From Pseudorasbora parva (Eukaryota; Chordata; Actinopteri; Cypriniformes; Gobionidae), in contig NC_090184.1 of the NCBI RefSeq assembly GCF_024679245.1, positions 5,994,547 through 6,058,546 on the forward strand: a DNA stretch of 64,000 bases, read 5' to 3'. Below the pieces are notes generated by a model. It was not told the origin of the DNA, did no database searches, and saw only the letters and a program-made list of their open reading frames with translations. Shown one piece after another: positions 61,801 to 64,000 of this stretch (positions are counted from its first letter, which is position 1; each line of letters begins with the position of its first letter). Made by a program: the position numbers and the translations under genes.

Positions 61801-63414
61801 ACCATTTTGACATGTATACCTTGAGGAAAAACTGCCATACAGATATATCATAATTTGGCAGCAGGTTTATTAGGCAGCTGTCACTTTAACACCTGATTTT
61901 TTTTTTTTATATTATTATTATATTATATATTCTATAAGTGCAATAAGCAGCGATTAAAACTCTTTAAAGTGTTGTGCTGAGAGGTAGTTTTATGTGCGTG
62001 CACTTTGGGTGTGAGAAAAAAACAAGTAAAATTAGCAATACACACTAAATTCAAGCCCTGTAACACCAACAATATTCATCTGGAGTAAATAAAGCAAGTG
62101 GGTGAGGGGAGGAGGGTTTGTGTGTCACTCGCTTCTCGGTGAGATGAGAGAGAAAGAGACGCTGTTATTGTGTGATTTTTAAAGTGATTTTAAATGGCAA
62201 GACTATAGCAAACTTATTTAAAGGGAAACTGAACCTGCTTTCGCACCTCTCATTCGGCATGAATTGCTTCAATAAATGAGGTGTTAGTCGCTGTGTAACG
62301 TTTGATTGCTAAACCATTATTTATTATGTTAAGAAGACTTTGTATTTCACTCGTGCCCCAATATTCACTCAAAACAGCACCCGTCATGTACTAAAAAAAA
62401 GTTAACTCACGGCATGCTCACCTTGAGCGTCACAGTCTACAGCAGGCAAATTAAATGAATAACTGAATAACTTTTCTATGTTTATTTGTCTGTTAAAAGG
62501 CTGCAATGTCAAGTTAGCAGTGTGAGAAGATCTGATATGTTTTTTGATGTCACGATCACTTATATCAGCGGAAACAACTTAAAATACTCGGGATAAGAGC
62601 AAGCCATCATTCAAAATGGTAAAGGGTATATTTTTACTTGTGCAAAACAGCAAATGTCATAATTTTGTAAAATAAAGAAAACAAATTAATTGCGCTTGCC
62701 GTTCTGTCTCTGTGAACTTCTTCCTGAAGCACGCAACAGAAAATTTAACACAGCTCAGCACTGATTATTGCCTGCTTGTCGCATATACATAAAACATATA
62801 GCAACCTTTAAGTGTCTACATTTTGCTTATTTGACGGGAATTGAATTAGTCACTTTGATAATGATAAAAAAAAACGTGACGAATTATATGGCATTGCAAA
62901 TTATTTTGTGGACCCCCTTGCAGTGGGTCACAGACTAACGTTGAGAACCCCTGGCCTTAGAAAACGCTCATTTGTAATATATAATGCTGATAATGATGAT
63001 GATATATATAATGATAATTATATAATCAGTCAAGTATGCCACAAATCAAGGTTTTGTTTTAGACCCTTCAACCTGTTGTTATGAAAATGCCATAACTCCT
63101 CCAGAGGGGGAAGCAGAGAAGCAGAAAAAATGATTTACACTTTTAAAATTATGAACTGAAATGCAAAGTTGTAAATCGGTGAACTACCTCATGGTGACAT
63201 TTCTCTAGAGGTTGACCGCTACGATTGCTCTCATCATAGAAACAAAACACATGGGCTCGTGCATAATGCAAACATAGGAAATATCGGTGTAAATCTTTTC
63301 TAACTGTAACTTTTTTTCTAACTTTTGTAATTCATCTTTGTCTTGATGATTTGCCTAGTACCGCTTGCCTGTTATGTGATGATTTTCCCTTGTTTATGTG
63401 TTGTGTGTGTTTAG
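61801..63414. other. end of intron 6
   Basis: Intronic DNA. At 62910-62950 ggacccccttgcagtgggtc then cgttgagaacccctgg is a known type of fish repeat tail. Nothing else recognised before the exon 7 acceptor. Confidence 0.4.
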
Positions 63415-63556
63415 GTACAGCAGTGTGTTTCCCAGTCTGAACATGGCAGTAAAACGCAGGGAACAGGCTCTTCAAGATTATAAGAGACTCCAGTCTAAAG
63501 TGGAGAAGTATGAAGAAAAAGAGAAGACAGGGCCCATCATGGTCAAACTCCATCAG
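63415..63556 (+). CDS. bin3: bin3 exon 7 (central BAR domain)
   Basis: The exon follows acceptor tgtgtttag and completes the split Lys. It then gives 47 codons: YSSVFPSLNMAVKRREQALQ at the start, DYKRLQSKVEKYEEKEKTGP in the middle, and MVKLHQ at the end, before donor gtacag. PSLNMAVKRREQALQDY is a highly conserved BAR-domain stretch of BIN3. The charged, helical composition fits the concave dimer surface. The exon ends in phase 0, so at least one more coding exon must lie downstream of the window. It is preceded by a 23.8-kb intron loaded with transposons. Confidence 0.95.
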
Positions 63557-63929
63557 GTACAGCCAGTTCCATCATCTAAATGAAAGGCAGGACTTCCTTT
63601 CCGACACAAATGCAATTTGCAATTTCAGGCGTTCATTTTTCAACAAGTGACTGATCTCCTAATAATAACAAAAATCCTTTAATGCGAGTCAGTTCACTCA
63701 GCGGTGATCTTGGTAACGCCCCAGGTAGCTGCTTTCTATGTAGATAAAACAAACAGCTCCTGTTTGTCTGAATGGAGAAAGACAGAACTCAAACTGATTA
63801 TCTGATTCGATCAGGAGTAAATCTGATCGCATTAGTACCGCAATTGTTTCTTTAGCTCAAATCAGTAACTCTTCATTTTAATGTCTGCGTCTTACACGTT
63901 GCATATATTTCAGTACATTGCACGTCGTT
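63557..63929. other. start of intron 7
   Basis: Intronic DNA after donor gtacag; nothing recognised. Confidence 0.4.
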
Positions 63930-64000
63930 AAAGGATTAGTTCACTTTAAAAATGAAAATTATACCATGATTTACTCACCTCAAGTCATCCTAGGTGTATA
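63930..64000 (+). repeat. GTTCACCC-family MITE left arm, cut by window end
   Basis: aaaggattagttcactttaa, then gatttactcacctcaagtca and tcctaggtgtata align with the arm at 10483-10552. Confidence 0.75.

Overview
The window is vertebrate nuclear DNA, almost certainly from a cyprinid (zebrafish/carp-like) fish. The evidence is spliced exons with GT-AG borders, very long dinucleotide microsatellites, and a dense load of Tc1, hAT, Kolobok-type and L2-type elements of the kinds that fill cyprinid introns. Species assignment is inference.

One host gene spans the window on the + strand: bin3 (bridging integrator 3, an N-BAR protein). Six consecutive exons can be read at 2979-3027, 9684-9724, 25735-25796, 27731-27867, 39598-39638 and 63415-63556. 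Their phases join without a break (472 nt). With an 8-nt first coding exon upstream of the window they would encode about residues 1-160 of a protein of roughly 250 residues. The first exon and the last exons lie outside. Everything else is intronic.

Intron 1 (1-2978) holds a 42-bp minisatellite of about 36 units. Intron 2 (3028-9683) holds a nearly full Tc1 and two hAT elements that share one 8-bp target sequence three times. Intron 3 (9725-25734) is a transposon graveyard: a Tc1 with an inserted scrap of another Tc1, a Tc1 disabled by a single frameshift, a hAT-type MITE invaded by Tc1, and a Tc1 invaded by an L2 LINE that was itself invaded by a hAT. Intron 4 (25797-27730) has nothing I recognise. 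Intron 5 (27868-39597) carries two full copies of a 525-bp hAT-like element and a stacked MITE/hAT/LINE nest. Intron 6 (39639-63414) holds two TTAA-flanked Kolobok-like elements with THAP-domain and P2X7-tail-like first exons, a third THAP-bearing element, long GT and CT microsatellites, and several MITEs.

No complete, apparently functional transposase was found. No tRNA, rRNA, CRISPR or bacterial-type feature is present. The most interesting material is the Kolobok-like pair with two convergent gene starts, the exon-like open segment inside a hAT, the tandem hAT pair at one target, and the filler-like Tc1 fragment.
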